Origin: Muribaculaceae bacterium Zag1
GTDB lineage: Bacteria > Bacteroidota > Bacteroidia > Bacteroidales > Muribaculaceae
Reading direction: 5' to 3'
DNA length: 50,681 nt
Assembly: GCA_002633115.1 (NCBI GenBank)
Contig: NWBJ01000034.1
Span: forward strand, 98,211 to 148,891
Part shown: piece after piece, positions 42,431 through 50,681 of the stretch
Numbering within the stretch: the stretch's first letter is position 1
Layout of the letters: every line of letters begins with the position of its first letter
The notes under the pieces: model-generated
What the model saw: the letters and a program-made list of their open reading frames with translations, nothing else
Told to the model about the DNA's origin: nothing
Database searches by the model: none
Made by a program: the position numbers and the translations under genes

Positions 42431-43111
42431 TTATTTTTGCTGTTTTGTGAGCACTTTGTCGATCATGCCGTATTCTTTGGCCTCTTCGGCGGTCATCCAG
42501 TAGTCGCGGTCGCTGTCTTTCCAGACCTTGTCGAATGGCTGCCCTGAGTGGTCGGCGATGATTGAGTAGAGTTCTTTCTTCAGCTTCTGGATCTCGCGAG
42601 CTGTGATCTCGATGTCAGAGGCTTGTCCTTGTGCGCCGCCCATGGGCTGGTGGATCATGATGCGCGAGTGTGGCAGAGCGAAGCGCTTTCCGTGGGTGCC
42701 GGATACGAGGAGCACTGCGGCCATCGAGGCAGCCATGCCGGTGCAGATGGTGGCTACGTCGCAGCCGATGTATTGCATGGTGTCGTAGATGCCGAGACCG
42801 GCGTAGACCGAACCGCCAGGCGAGTTGATGTAGATAGAGATGTCCTTGCCGGGGTCAGCTGAATCGAGATACAGCAGCTGAGCTTGCACTACGTTGGCGC
42901 TGTAGTCGTTGACATCAGTGCCGAGGAATATGATGCGGTCCATCATAAGACGCGAGAACACGTCCATCTGAGCCACATTGAGCTGACGCTCTTCGATGAT
43001 TGTAGGTGAGATGTAGCTTGCGCGCACATCGGCGTTGGTAGCCGAGATGTATTGGTCGAGGGCCAAACCATTGAGCCCAAGATGCTTTACGCCATAATTT
43101 CTGAAGTCCAT
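42431..43111 (-). CDS. clpP: ATP-dependent Clp protease proteolytic subunit
   Basis: Serine peptidase that forms the barrel of the Clp protease. At 226 residues from ATG 43111 ([12 protein letters not shown]), it has nucleophile Ser129 in GMAASMA, His154 in MIHQPMGG, the acidic residue in KDSDRDYWM (198-206), and INSPGGSV. The N-terminal part is longer than in E. coli, as usual in Bacteroidota. An open frame continuing upstream to 43309 runs over the ndh 3' end and was rejected. No clpX or tig is adjacent here; the gene follows ndh after 32 bp. Confidence 0.95.
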   Translation of the reverse strand: MDFRNYGVKHLGLNGLALDQYISATNADVRASYISPTIIEERQLNVAQMDVFSRLMMDRIIFLGTDVNDYSANVVQAQLLYLDSADPGKDISIYINSPGGSVYAGLGIYDTMQYIGCDVATICTGMAASMAAVLLVSGTHGKRFALPHSRIMIHQPMGGAQGQASDIEITAREIQKLKKELYSIIADHSGQPFDKVWKDSDRDYWMTAEEAKEYGMIDKVLTKQQK

Positions 43112-43143
43112 AATTATATAGTTATGAGTTATTAGTTGACTTG

Positions 43144-44436
43144 CTAATGTTCGCCCCAGCGGGAGCGGAGTGGGTAGCGAGTGGTGTGGAGCAGGAGACG
43201 CAGCGAGGTGTTGTAGGTGAAGTAGGCCCAAATCCAATTGATGAGCACTGACACCTTGTTGCGCATGCCCAGGATCGATATCAAGTGGATAAACATCCAG
43301 ATTAGCCAAGCAAAGAATCCGCTGATATGTCCTTTTGGCAGGTCGGCAACGGCCAGGTTGCGTCCGATGGTCGCCATCGACCCCTTATCCTTATATACAA
43401 AAGTCTTGCCAAAGTCGCCCTTGTTGATTTGTTCTGCCAAGAGACGTGCTTGCTGGATGGCAACTTGTGCCAATTGCGGCAGTCCGCGCGGGAAATGCTC
43501 GGTGGGCAGATAGGCGATGTCGCCTACGGCGAAAACATCGTCAAGCCCCTTGACGCGATTGTAATCATCGACAGCAAAGCGGTTGCCCGGTGCTAGCCGG
43601 ATGTCAGCGCCCTTGAGCTCGAAGGTGATGCCAGTGATGCCGGCAGTCCAGATTACCGATTCAGAGTAGATGGTCGAGCCATCGTCGAGCGTCACCACAT
43701 TCTGGTCATAGCTCTTCATAATCTTGCCGAGTCGCACATCCACCATCAGGCGCTTGAGGTATTCCTTGGCATCCTCTGACGACTGCGGACTCATGGCCGA
43801 GAGCAAGCGGTTGCTGCCTTCGAGCAGGGTGATGGTGATTTCTTCGGGCTTGAGCGAGGTGTACTCGCGCGGCACGATGTCGCGCTTCATCTCGCCCAGG
43901 GCGCCGGCAATCTCCACGCCGGTGGGTCCGCCGCCCACCACGACAAAACTCAGCAGCTTTCGCCTCAGCTCCATATCGTGAGTGAGGCAGGCGCGCTCCA
44001 ATCGCTCAAGTATCTCATTGCGGCAACGCATAGCCTCGCTGGCTGTCTTGATGGTATAGACATACTTGATCATATCGGGATTGCCAAAGAAATTGTTGGT
44101 GCAACCGGCAGCGATGATGAGCTTGTCGTAGGGGAGAGTCTCAAACTGCGTCACCACCTCCTTGCGTGCAAAATCGATGGTGCGCACTTCGCCCATGTGG
44201 TAGCGCGTGCCCTTGGCTTTGTCCTTCTGCATCTCGCGGCGGAAGGGAAAGCAGATGCTGTCGGGGTCGAGGCCGCTCGACGCTATCTGGTAGAATAGAG
44301 GCGGAAAACTGTGATAGTTGTTGCGGTCGACAAGCACTATGTTGAATTTCTTCTTGTCGAGGCGCTTGACCAGGTTGAGGCCCGCAAATCCACCGCCAAT
44401 GATTACAATTTTTTCTCTCGTATCTCTGGTATCCAT
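43144..44436 (-). CDS. Type II NADH dehydrogenase (NDH-2)
   Basis: Single-subunit, non-proton-pumping NADH:quinone oxidoreductase on the inner face of the membrane. At 430 residues from ATG 44436 ([19 protein letters not shown]): FAD motif GGGFAG (14-19), NADH motif [19 protein letters not shown], the quinone-site region [13 protein letters not shown]-binding AVGDIAYLP, and a hydrophobic C-terminal membrane anchor ([20 protein letters not shown]). All expected marks are present. A frame extending 14 codons upstream was rejected. Confidence 0.93.
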   Translation of the reverse strand: MDTRDTREKIVIIGGGFAGLNLVKRLDKKKFNIVLVDRNNYHSFPPLFYQIASSGLDPDSICFPFRREMQKDKAKGTRYHMGEVRTIDFARKEVVTQFETLPYDKLIIAAGCTNNFFGNPDMIKYVYTIKTASEAMRCRNEILERLERACLTHDMELRRKLLSFVVVGGGPTGVEIAGALGEMKRDIVPREYTSLKPEEITITLLEGSNRLLSAMSPQSSEDAKEYLKRLMVDVRLGKIMKSYDQNVVTLDDGSTIYSESVIWTAGITGITFELKGADIRLAPGNRFAVDDYNRVKGLDDVFAVGDIAYLPTEHFPRGLPQLAQVAIQQARLLAEQINKGDFGKTFVYKDKGSMATIGRNLAVADLPKGHISGFFAWLIWMFIHLISILGMRNKVSVLINWIWAYFTYNTSLRLLLHTTRYPLRSRWGEH

Positions 44437-44536
44437 AGTTGAAAACGCTCTGAGTGGGCGAGGCCCTGGGCCTCGCATCCCGGTTGTGGGGGAATGTCTG
44501 TCTTTGTGTTAATAACAACAGACAGGGGCGAAACGT

Positions 44537-45121
44537 TTACGAGCCAGAGATGAGTTTTCCGGGGTTTTTGGCGATGAACTCTTTCCAGCTTTTACAGCCC
44601 TTCTCGACCGTAGGGCGTTGGGATTCGTAGAAATGGCACAGGGCAGCTCCGAGGGCATCGGTGGCATCGAGCTCGGGCAACAGATTCTCCTTGGGGATAT
44701 TTAGCAGACGGCGCAACATCTCCCGCACTTGCTCCTTTGATGCGCTGCCGCTGCCGGTGATGGCCATCTTGATTTTGCGGGGTTCGTACTCCACAATCGG
44801 CACCTCGCGTGCCAGTGCGGCAGCGATGGCCACGCCCTGGGCGCGGCCAAGCTTGAGCATCGACTGCACGTTCTTGCCAAAGAATGGAGCCTCGATGGCC
44901 ATCTCGTCGGGCAGGTACTGCTCTACCAGCGACAACACTCGCTGGTAGATGCGGCTGAGCCTGAGATAGTGACTCTCAAATTTGTCGAGTTTGAGTACGC
45001 CCATGGCTATCATGTGAGGCTGCTTCTTCTTCACCCCGATCAGCCCGTACCCCATCACATTGGTACCGGGGTCGATGCCGATGATGATCTTGTCCCACTC
45101 GTTGGTGACGCTTCTCTCCAT
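44537..45121 (-). CDS. ruvC: Holliday junction endonuclease RuvC
   Basis: Resolves four-way DNA junctions in recombination. At 194 residues: the four acidic active-site residues are Asp17 (GIDPGT), Glu77 ([10 protein letters not shown]), Asp152 and Asp155 ([12 protein letters not shown]). Length is slightly above that of E. coli RuvC because of a short N- and C-terminal extension. The start overlaps the stop of the DUF4286 gene (TGATG), so translation is coupled. Confidence 0.96.
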   Translation of the reverse strand: MERSVTNEWDKIIIGIDPGTNVMGYGLIGVKKKQPHMIAMGVLKLDKFESHYLRLSRIYQRVLSLVEQYLPDEMAIEAPFFGKNVQSMLKLGRAQGVAIAAALAREVPIVEYEPRKIKMAITGSGSASKEQVREMLRRLLNIPKENLLPELDATDALGAALCHFYESQRPTVEKGCKSWKEFIAKNPGKLISGS

Positions 45122-45426
45122 CAGTCGATTACGTCAAGGAATGTGTGGAACGGCAACGCCTTTTCGCCCCAGCGCTGCAAGACCTGGCTGCGCAATAGTT
45201 CGCCCTCTTTCTTGTCCCAAGCTTGGGCAGTCTCCATATCTGGGAAAGTCAGATGCGTGGCATAGCTGGCCGCATCCGGCTGGTCGTGGCCGAGCACTCT
45301 TACCAGCACGGGGTTGGGGAGCGCGCCATGCTTCAGGCCGCTGGGTTGGAAGGTATTTTTGATCCATTTGAGCACATCATCTGCTACGGATGTGTGCACA
45401 TGAAAAGTAGTGTTTATGATGACCAT
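45121..45426 (-). CDS. DUF4286 protein
   Basis: A 101-residue soluble protein of the DUF4286 family, Bacteroidota-wide and often next to ruvC. It begins [14 protein letters not shown], which fits a ferredoxin-like (dimeric alpha-beta barrel) fold, and contains [20 protein letters not shown], also typical of that fold. Function unknown. Its stop is fused with the ruvC start and it begins 1 bp after the glycosyltransferase stop. Confidence 0.85.
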   Translation of the reverse strand: MVIINTTFHVHTSVADDVLKWIKNTFQPSGLKHGALPNPVLVRVLGHDQPDAASYATHLTFPDMETAQAWDKKEGELLRSQVLQRWGEKALPFHTFLDVID

Positions 45427-45427
45427 G

Positions 45428-46183
45428 TTATTGTATATTGGCTGAGGATTTGCGGCGAGCGAGATAGCGGAATAGGAAACCGATGTGGCGTATCACGGTG
45501 GGGAAGAACCCATAGTATGTGCACATGATTTTGAATCTTTCTTGCAGAGATTTGCGGTGGTTGCGAGTGGTGACGCCCTGGTCGAGGTAGTCGATCACCA
45601 CCTCGGGCAGGTAGATGTTTGCGCGCGAGTGCTGCAGGCACATGATGCACCATTCGTAGTCAGACGAATAGCGGTACTTGAGATTGTAGTATCTCGCTAT
45701 CTGGCGCAGCACGGCAAATGCTTGATGGCATACCACCATGCCCTGGCTGAAGCTCTTGAGCGTAAGCATCTCTGGGGCGCGCAGATGGCGCGGCCCGAGG
45801 CGCCGACCCTCGTCATCGACTATGTCGGTCTGGCCATAGACGATGCCGGGATAGTCGTTGTCCATAATGGCATTGGCATAGTGCTGCAGAGTGTGAGGTG
45901 AGTGGAACTTGTCGCCAGCGTTGAGAAAAATCACGTAGTCGCCCTTGCTTTTTGACAGGGCTTTGTTCATTGCATCATAAATTCCCTTATCCTTCTCTGA
46001 ATAGATGTCGATTTTGTCGTTGGGGTGATCCTGGGCGATATCGACAGTCGAGTCAGAGGAGGCTCCATCCATAATAATGTGTTCGTAGAGGCCGCACGTC
46101 TGTTCAGCTACGCTGTCGAGAGTGCGTTTGAGGGTGTGCTCCGCGTTGTAGGTAACGGTTATGATAGTAAAGAGCGGGGCCAT
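45428..46183 (-). CDS. Family 2 glycosyltransferase
   Basis: A 251-residue cytoplasmic transferase using nucleotide-sugars. The GT-A fold starts with FTIITVTYNAEHTLKRTLDS and EHIIMDGASSDST; FLNAGDKF supplies the metal/nucleotide-binding acid; SSDYEWCIMC is the acceptor-side acidic segment. This WcaA-like subgroup usually builds capsule or O-antigen sugars, but this copy is isolated from any polysaccharide cluster and heads an apparent operon with DUF4286 and ruvC. Donor and acceptor are unknown. Confidence 0.88.
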   Translation of the reverse strand: MAPLFTIITVTYNAEHTLKRTLDSVAEQTCGLYEHIIMDGASSDSTVDIAQDHPNDKIDIYSEKDKGIYDAMNKALSKSKGDYVIFLNAGDKFHSPHTLQHYANAIMDNDYPGIVYGQTDIVDDEGRRLGPRHLRAPEMLTLKSFSQGMVVCHQAFAVLRQIARYYNLKYRYSSDYEWCIMCLQHSRANIYLPEVVIDYLDQGVTTRNHRKSLQERFKIMCTYYGFFPTVIRHIGFLFRYLARRKSSANIQ

Positions 46184-46323
46184 AAAGTCACGTCAAATAG
46201 TCGGTAGTCAATATTTAATAATCGTAGTATAGAATCAGAGGCATGTGCGCGACCCAATAGGGCGAAACACACATTCCGTTAACAACAACAATGATTAATT
46301 AAGGAAAGTTTACAATTAATAAT

Positions 46324-46423
46324 GAAAAATGAATAATGAAAAATGAAAAATGAAAAAGAGTGAAGAATGAAAAATGAAAAATATCAAATGGAGGGATTTT
46401 TCATTTTTCATTATTCATTTTTC
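46324..46423. repeat. Perfect 28-bp AT-rich inverted repeat
   Basis: GAAAAATGAATAATGAAAAA and eight more bases (46324-46351) are exactly inverted at 46396-46423. The island sits between the giant protein's stop and the glycosyltransferase start, and the rest of this 252-bp gap (46184-46323) shows no clear signal. Same GAAAAATGA family as at 17517 and 40603. Confidence 0.75.
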
Positions 46424-46435
46424 ATTCTTCATTCC

Positions 46436-49400
46436 TTAGAATTTGCCGTAGAAGAGGTTGATGGCATCATCGACCGAGACCTTCGAGGTGGCTATGCCCT
46501 TGGCGAGGGAGCCAAGCTGGGTGCGCTTGAGGGTCGACGACTTGATGTGGTCAAACTCATGCACGCGGTTGGTGGGCACAGCCTCCCACATCGGGGTGTC
46601 GGCGCACTCGGCCTCCATCAGCCTGACAGGAGCCGAACCCATTGATGCTTGCGCTATGGCCTCGACCGGCGTGAATCGCTCGTAGACCGTGCCTTTTGAA
46701 TTGGTATGGATGCTGTAAAGGCCATCTTCGGCTCGCATTGGGCAAGCGAATATCAGTTTGCGGTCGTTGTAGTGGGTGTGGGGCACATTCTTCTTCTTTT
46801 GCTGCAGTTCGCGCATAGGCACCTTCAGAGCGTATTCGCCCTCATAGATCAGCACCAGGAAGGCATCGGTCTCATCGTTCTTGACAATCAAGTCGAGACG
46901 GTCGTTGTCCTCCTCGAGGCTCCACTCATCGGTTGTGATCATATATTCATGGTCGCCAACAAAGCGGATGTAGAAGCTGGCCGGCACGAAATGCTCCGGG
47001 TCGATATAGTCGTGGAGGATATTTTTGCGCAGCAGCGAGGTGAAGAGGCCCGATTCATTGGCCTTTACCTCCGGCACTGCCTCGGTTTGGCTCTTAGTGG
47101 GCTGCGTCTTGGTCTGCGGCACAGCCGGGGCTGGCATATTGGTTGGCAAAGCCGCATTGACATTGGCTTGCTGCTGAGTGAAGAGGCGAGTGCGGTCGGC
47201 AATGAACTGCTCAATCTCAGTCTTCTCGGTGAGCGGGGTGGTCTTGGCACTATGGCGCACAAAGATGGTGTTGTCGAGGTAAACTACGCGGGGACACGGG
47301 TCAACCTTGACCATCACCACGCCCTTGGTGCTCTCATCATCGATGTATGCCTTTGCGTAGTCGCCGGCGTTGGTGCCGAGGCTGAAAGCGCGGTCGATGA
47401 GATTCTGCAGATAGTTGGTGAGGTTGTCGAGCGACTTGATGCTGCGGCGGCGCGGATTGTTGCGTTCGCTTTGGTCGAGCTTGTAGAACTTGAAGTCCTC
47501 CTCCAGACCGCGTTCGTAGTGGTCATCATTGACGCCGATATATAGCGTACCGCCAGTGGTGTTGAGGAAACCAGCGATGATATGCAGTATCTCAAACTCT
47601 TGCTTGTCGGGGTCGGCCATTGATATGCCGCTGTTGCCCTTTTGAGCCGGGTACACGATGCTGCTCTTGAACTCGACGTACTGATTCTCAGAGCCATAGT
47701 ATTTCAGGCTGCGCTGTTCGCTGCTTACATTCAGCGTCTTGGCAATCTTGTCCTTGATGTTGGCAGCGGTAGCGTCGTCATGGTTGATGTTGAATAGCAG
47801 GTTGTACGACAGCACCATCTGGGCCAGCTCGCGCTCGGTCTCATTGTCTGAGTTGTTGGCAATGTCCCAGAGTATTGAGTTGTCATCGACCATGCCGAGG
47901 GATGTCACAATCATCAGGCGCGAAGCCATGCGGCGTATGAGTTGGTTGTTTTGCGGCACCTCGGCCACCACCTTGTTGATATCCTCGCGATAGATGGTCT
48001 TGTTTTTGGCATAGTGCTGGTGCAGCAGCAAGATGTCGCGATGGGCCTTGAGGGCAGCGGCGAGTTCGGTATCGCCGATAGTGCGAGCCAACAGGCGCGC
48101 ATAGCTCAGATAGTCAAAGGCTTGGATTATGTCGTCGCTCTTTGACACTGCCTTATAGCGCAGCACTTGTATGATTTCGCGCAGGTCCTCGCGAGGGATG
48201 AGATCCTCATCATCGAGCTCCATATCTTGGATGTCTTCCTCCTCCTTGATTGCGATAGCGCGCAGCAGATTTTGCAGCGACTTGGCATTGTTGAGCACCA
48301 CGCCGTCGAGGGGTCCTTCTTCGACCACCGATTGCACAGTGCCCTTGTCAAAGTCGGTGATAGTTACAAGCAGCACATTGCCGCAGTGGAAGGGCATCTT
48401 CTCGTGCAAATCCTTTTTGATGAAAAGGCCAAAGCCCTTGTCCGAGATAGCGCTGTAGCTGCGGCCATTGTCCTTGGTTACAACGGCGTGGCACTTGTCG
48501 CCCGAGTATGTGAGGTCGCGAATCGACATTCTCACAGTATCAATCAGTGAGAAGCGCAGACGGTCGTTTTGGTCTATGTCCTTGACGAGGGCATCGAAAT
48601 GCAAGGGTTCGCCATTGTCGTTGCGGAATGCGCCGACAGTCACGCCGTGCAGGTTATAGGATACCAAATCCTCGGCGAGCATAATGCCATCGCCCTCAAA
48701 GAAATGGTCGTCAACGATTTTGCAATGGAAAGCCTCGACACGGTTTTGGTCGTAAGGCGAGTATATCACTCGGTCGATCTCGATGCGCACTGTATCGTCA
48801 ATGTCGGGCATACGCTTGGCCGAGGTGTATTGTTCGGCCACCGCCTTGGGTTGGAACAGGGCAGTCTCTACCTCGCTCCAGAAATCGGTGTGACCTTCGA
48901 GGGTCTTCATCTTGGCGCGGGTGAGGGCATGCTCCAGGTTGACATTGACTTGCAGCCCCGGCCATGGCAGCATGCCGTTTGGCACCTGACCAATAGCGTC
49001 CTCGTCGGTGCGGGCGATTGAGATTCCCTCGTCGCTGACCTCGACTTCGACCTTGTCTGAGATGAAATATCTTGATGACTGAGGCACCACAGCGTTCTTT
49101 GGCGGGTCGACAGCGGCGCGTGTCATCATCATAGTAGGCTCCTTGATGTCGTTCCAGTTGAAATCTGTGGGGAGTTTCACGCCCATCAGGGTCAGATATG
49201 ACTTATGCAGCAGAGTGTCGGCCTTGGTGCTGCGCAGCAGCGACAAGCAACGGTAGAAGAGCGACAGGTTGAGGCGCAAGTCGATGTTGTCATTTTCGGT
49301 GGCCAGAGCTTGCTGGATGGCGATAGCGGTCAGCACCTTCTCGATGCGCTCGTTGTCCGGGCCGGTCTCGGGTATTAGGAATAGGTCAATCTCCTCGCGT

Positions 49401-50479
49401 GTCTCAGCGATGTAATATTCGAGTTGCTCAACAAATGCTTGGCGGAATGGCTCAGCTTTCCAGGTGTCGGGATACCACTCCATCAGGGCGTCAAATAGGT
49501 TGCCAAGGCTGGTGTTGACCAATTCCGGCGACTGGCGGAAGAGGATCATCAGAATTGCAAACTGAGTGTTGGGGTGGTAGATGTAGCCTGATTCCTTGAG
49601 GTGCTCGAGCAGGTCGTTGATGAAATCCTTTTGGCCTTTCTGATTGATGATTTCGAGGGCTTTGATGTAATTGTCGATGAGTTCGATTTGGGATGTGAGT
49701 TCGCCTTGCATATTGGCGCGCTCCGGGCCCTTGATGTTGCGCAGGAAGGCCGAACCCTCGAGCAGATGCAGCGAGACAGTGCGGGCGCCTTGCAGCACAT
49801 TGCGCACTTGCTCGTAAGGCATAGATGCCATTGATTGAGTGAACCAGCGCGGAATCAGGCTGCGCGAGGCTCTCAGGGCTGTAAAAATCCATGAGGGTTG
49901 GCCATTGTCAAGCTCTTCGATGGCTTTGGCGAACTCCGGGATCTCTCTCACCTGGCGGTCGAGTTTCTCCACGGCCCAGCCCTTGATATTGATTACGCGA
50001 GCTATGTCGCGCATCGTAAACATTTTCAATTGCGAGTCGGCATCGCTGCGACGCAGTATGTAAACCGTTGGGTCAAGAAATTCAAATTTGCATTTGACGC
50101 TCTGGCCAATAGCGAATTGGGTCTTCTGTTCTTGTAGTTTGAACTGCAAACCGTTTTGGTCCTCCAATCGGTAAAAGCCGTGGTTGTCATTAGGTCGGCT
50201 TACGACCTTGAACTCAAATTCTTGGCCTTTAGAGAAGCCGTCGGCGTAGAATTCGCTCACATACCGTGGCATATTGTGGCCGAGTACGAGGTTGGGGCCG
50301 TTGAAGCCCTTGAGGCGACAGCTCAGGGTATCGGGGAGGGGAGCGTTTTTCTGAAATGGCAGCTTCTTGAGGTGTATTTCTCCGTTAGGGGTTTGAATTC
50401 TGAAAAAATCCTCTTCGTTGCCGTAATCTTTAATTACAGGGAAATCTTGAAATTGAATCTTTTTTTCCGCGACAAACAT
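46436..50479 (-). CDS. 1347-residue protein with OB-like regions and a Schlafen-type AlbA_2 domain
   Basis: No signal peptide or membrane segment; predicted cytoplasmic. N-terminal part (1-150) is beta-rich with OB-like segments (GQEFEFKVVSRPNDNHGFYRL). Residues of about 160-450 are helical, TPR-like. Around 570-730 more OB/S1-like strands follow (DDTVRIEIDRVIYSP, HAVVTKDNGRSY, CGNVLLVTITDFDKG). Another helical block (about 740-920) leads to an AlbA_2 (Schlafen AAA-4-type) domain at about 930-1090, with ENQYVEFKSSIVYPAQKG, IIAGFLNTTGGTLYIGVNDD and GLEEDF. A Gln/Pro/Thr-rich linker (about 1095-1135) and a beta-rich C-terminus complete it. AlbA_2 domains bind nucleic acid, and Schlafen relatives cleave RNA; enzymatic activity here is unproven. 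It has its own promoter and no obvious partner gene. Confidence 0.75.
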   Translation of the reverse strand: MFVAEKKIQFQDFPVIKDYGNEEDFFRIQTPNGEIHLKKLPFQKNAPLPDTLSCRLKGFNGPNLVLGHNMPRYVSEFYADGFSKGQEFEFKVVSRPNDNHGFYRLEDQNGLQFKLQEQKTQFAIGQSVKCKFEFLDPTVYILRRSDADSQLKMFTMRDIARVINIKGWAVEKLDRQVREIPEFAKAIEELDNGQPSWIFTALRASRSLIPRWFTQSMASMPYEQVRNVLQGARTVSLHLLEGSAFLRNIKGPERANMQGELTSQIELIDNYIKALEIINQKGQKDFINDLLEHLKESGYIYHPNTQFAILMILFRQSPELVNTSLGNLFDALMEWYPDTWKAEPFRQAFVEQLEYYIAETREEIDLFLIPETGPDNERIEKVLTAIAIQQALATENDNIDLRLNLSLFYRCLSLLRSTKADTLLHKSYLTLMGVKLPTDFNWNDIKEPTMMMTRAAVDPPKNAVVPQSSRYFISDKVEVEVSDEGISIARTDEDAIGQVPNGMLPWPGLQVNVNLEHALTRAKMKTLEGHTDFWSEVETALFQPKAVAEQYTSAKRMPDIDDTVRIEIDRVIYSPYDQNRVEAFHCKIVDDHFFEGDGIMLAEDLVSYNLHGVTVGAFRNDNGEPLHFDALVKDIDQNDRLRFSLIDTVRMSIRDLTYSGDKCHAVVTKDNGRSYSAISDKGFGLFIKKDLHEKMPFHCGNVLLVTITDFDKGTVQSVVEEGPLDGVVLNNAKSLQNLLRAIAIKEEEDIQDMELDDEDLIPREDLREIIQVLRYKAVSKSDDIIQAFDYLSYARLLARTIGDTELAAALKAHRDILLLHQHYAKNKTIYREDINKVVAEVPQNNQLIRRMASRLMIVTSLGMVDDNSILWDIANNSDNETERELAQMVLSYNLLFNINHDDATAANIKDKIAKTLNVSSEQRSLKYYGSENQYVEFKSSIVYPAQKGNSGISMADPDKQEFEILHIIAGFLNTTGGTLYIGVNDDHYERGLEEDFKFYKLDQSERNNPRRRSIKSLDNLTNYLQNLIDRAFSLGTNAGDYAKAYIDDESTKGVVMVKVDPCPRVVYLDNTIFVRHSAKTTPLTEKTEIEQFIADRTRLFTQQQANVNAALPTNMPAPAVPQTKTQPTKSQTEAVPEVKANESGLFTSLLRKNILHDYIDPEHFVPASFYIRFVGDHEYMITTDEWSLEEDNDRLDLIVKNDETDAFLVLIYEGEYALKVPMRELQQKKKNVPHTHYNDRKLIFACPMRAEDGLYSIHTNSKGTVYERFTPVEAIAQASMGSAPVRLMEAECADTPMWEAVPTNRVHEFDHIKSSTLKRTQLGSLAKGIATSKVSVDDAINLFYGKF

Positions 50480-50595
50480 GGTACTTGCGCTGATAAGTAA
50501 GACAAAAATAAATTAACACATTCTGGCAGTGGGATAGGGGCCCCAATACCATCGAAAGATATCCGAATAGGAAGCTCGGCTTATGAATCAATGTG

Positions 50596-50628
50596 CAAAT
50601 TTACAAATAATTCTCCAAAAATCCCAAA
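50596..50628 (-). promoter_or_regulatory. Promoter TTTG-N21-TAAATTTG for the giant AlbA_2 protein
   Basis: On the minus strand, -33 TTTG (complement of 50625-50628) and -7 TAAATTTG (complement of 50596-50603), 21 bp apart, match the Bacteroides consensus. The leader is about 110 nt long. Past it, CCACTT-TAAA-AAGTGG at 50662-50677 forms a small palindrome at the window edge. Confidence 0.7.
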
Positions 50629-50681
50629 TTCTATGACATTTCTTATTCAATATAGGTGAGTCCACTTTAAAAAGTGGCATT

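Overview
The window comes from a chromosome of the phylum Bacteroidota, order Bacteroidales, most likely a gut lineage related to Muribaculaceae; the family is an inference from gene content and style. The order is better supported. Several leaders carry the Bacteroides-type -7 box TAnnTTTG, and starts lack Shine-Dalgarno sequences. The gene families are typical of the order: BspA-like leucine-rich repeats, a NigD-like lipoprotein, DUF3467, DUF4286, an Omp28-type protein, a tricorn-like protease and C-terminal sorting tails ending in G-x-Y-x-x-x-x-G-x-K. No rRNA, tRNA, transposase, phage gene or CRISPR array was seen.

Layout. 1-2.9 kb is AT-rich: a truncated sorting-tail remnant, a BspA-like surface protein and a gene-free stretch packed with palindromes. 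2.9-14.2 kb, all minus strand: a tandem ABC ATPase whose linker is encoded by palindromic repeats, a PAP2 phosphatase, a RecD-like helicase, cysS, DUF3467, a NigD-like lipoprotein, lolD, a small Cys-rich membrane protein, topB with a short in-frame tandem repeat, and mazG. 14.2-20.8 kb is envelope and periplasm: dsbD with a lone DsbD-alpha protein, a CpsB/YwqE-type phosphatase and a tricorn-like protease. 21.0-23.1 kb is a lone plus-strand DNA cytosine-5 methyltransferase with a long C-terminal tail holding seven AT-hooks. 23.1-33.2 kb, minus strand: trxB, lolA-like, ftsK, rpe, dedA and a tripartite efflux operon (tolC-emrA-emrB) preceded by a possible 30-codon leader peptide. 33.6-40.6 kb, plus strand: three secreted proteins with sorting tails. 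40.7-50.5 kb, minus strand: a helical-repeat protein with an OB-like C-terminus, clpP, NDH-2, ruvC, DUF4286, a glycosyltransferase and a 1347-residue protein with OB-like regions and a Schlafen-type AlbA_2 domain.

How the genes fit together. Most of the minus-strand genes are housekeeping (translation, replication and repair, redox, lipoprotein export), in short runs with 1-4 bp overlaps such as dedA/rpe, emrA/tolC and DUF4286/ruvC. The most unusual items are the AT-hook methyltransferase with no restriction partner, the palindromes read through as protein in the ABC ATPase, and the large OB-like plus AlbA_2 protein. Throughout, starts were chosen by family alignment; several genes (mazG, rpe, clpP, ndh, lolA-like, PAP2) have longer open frames upstream that are probably not translated.
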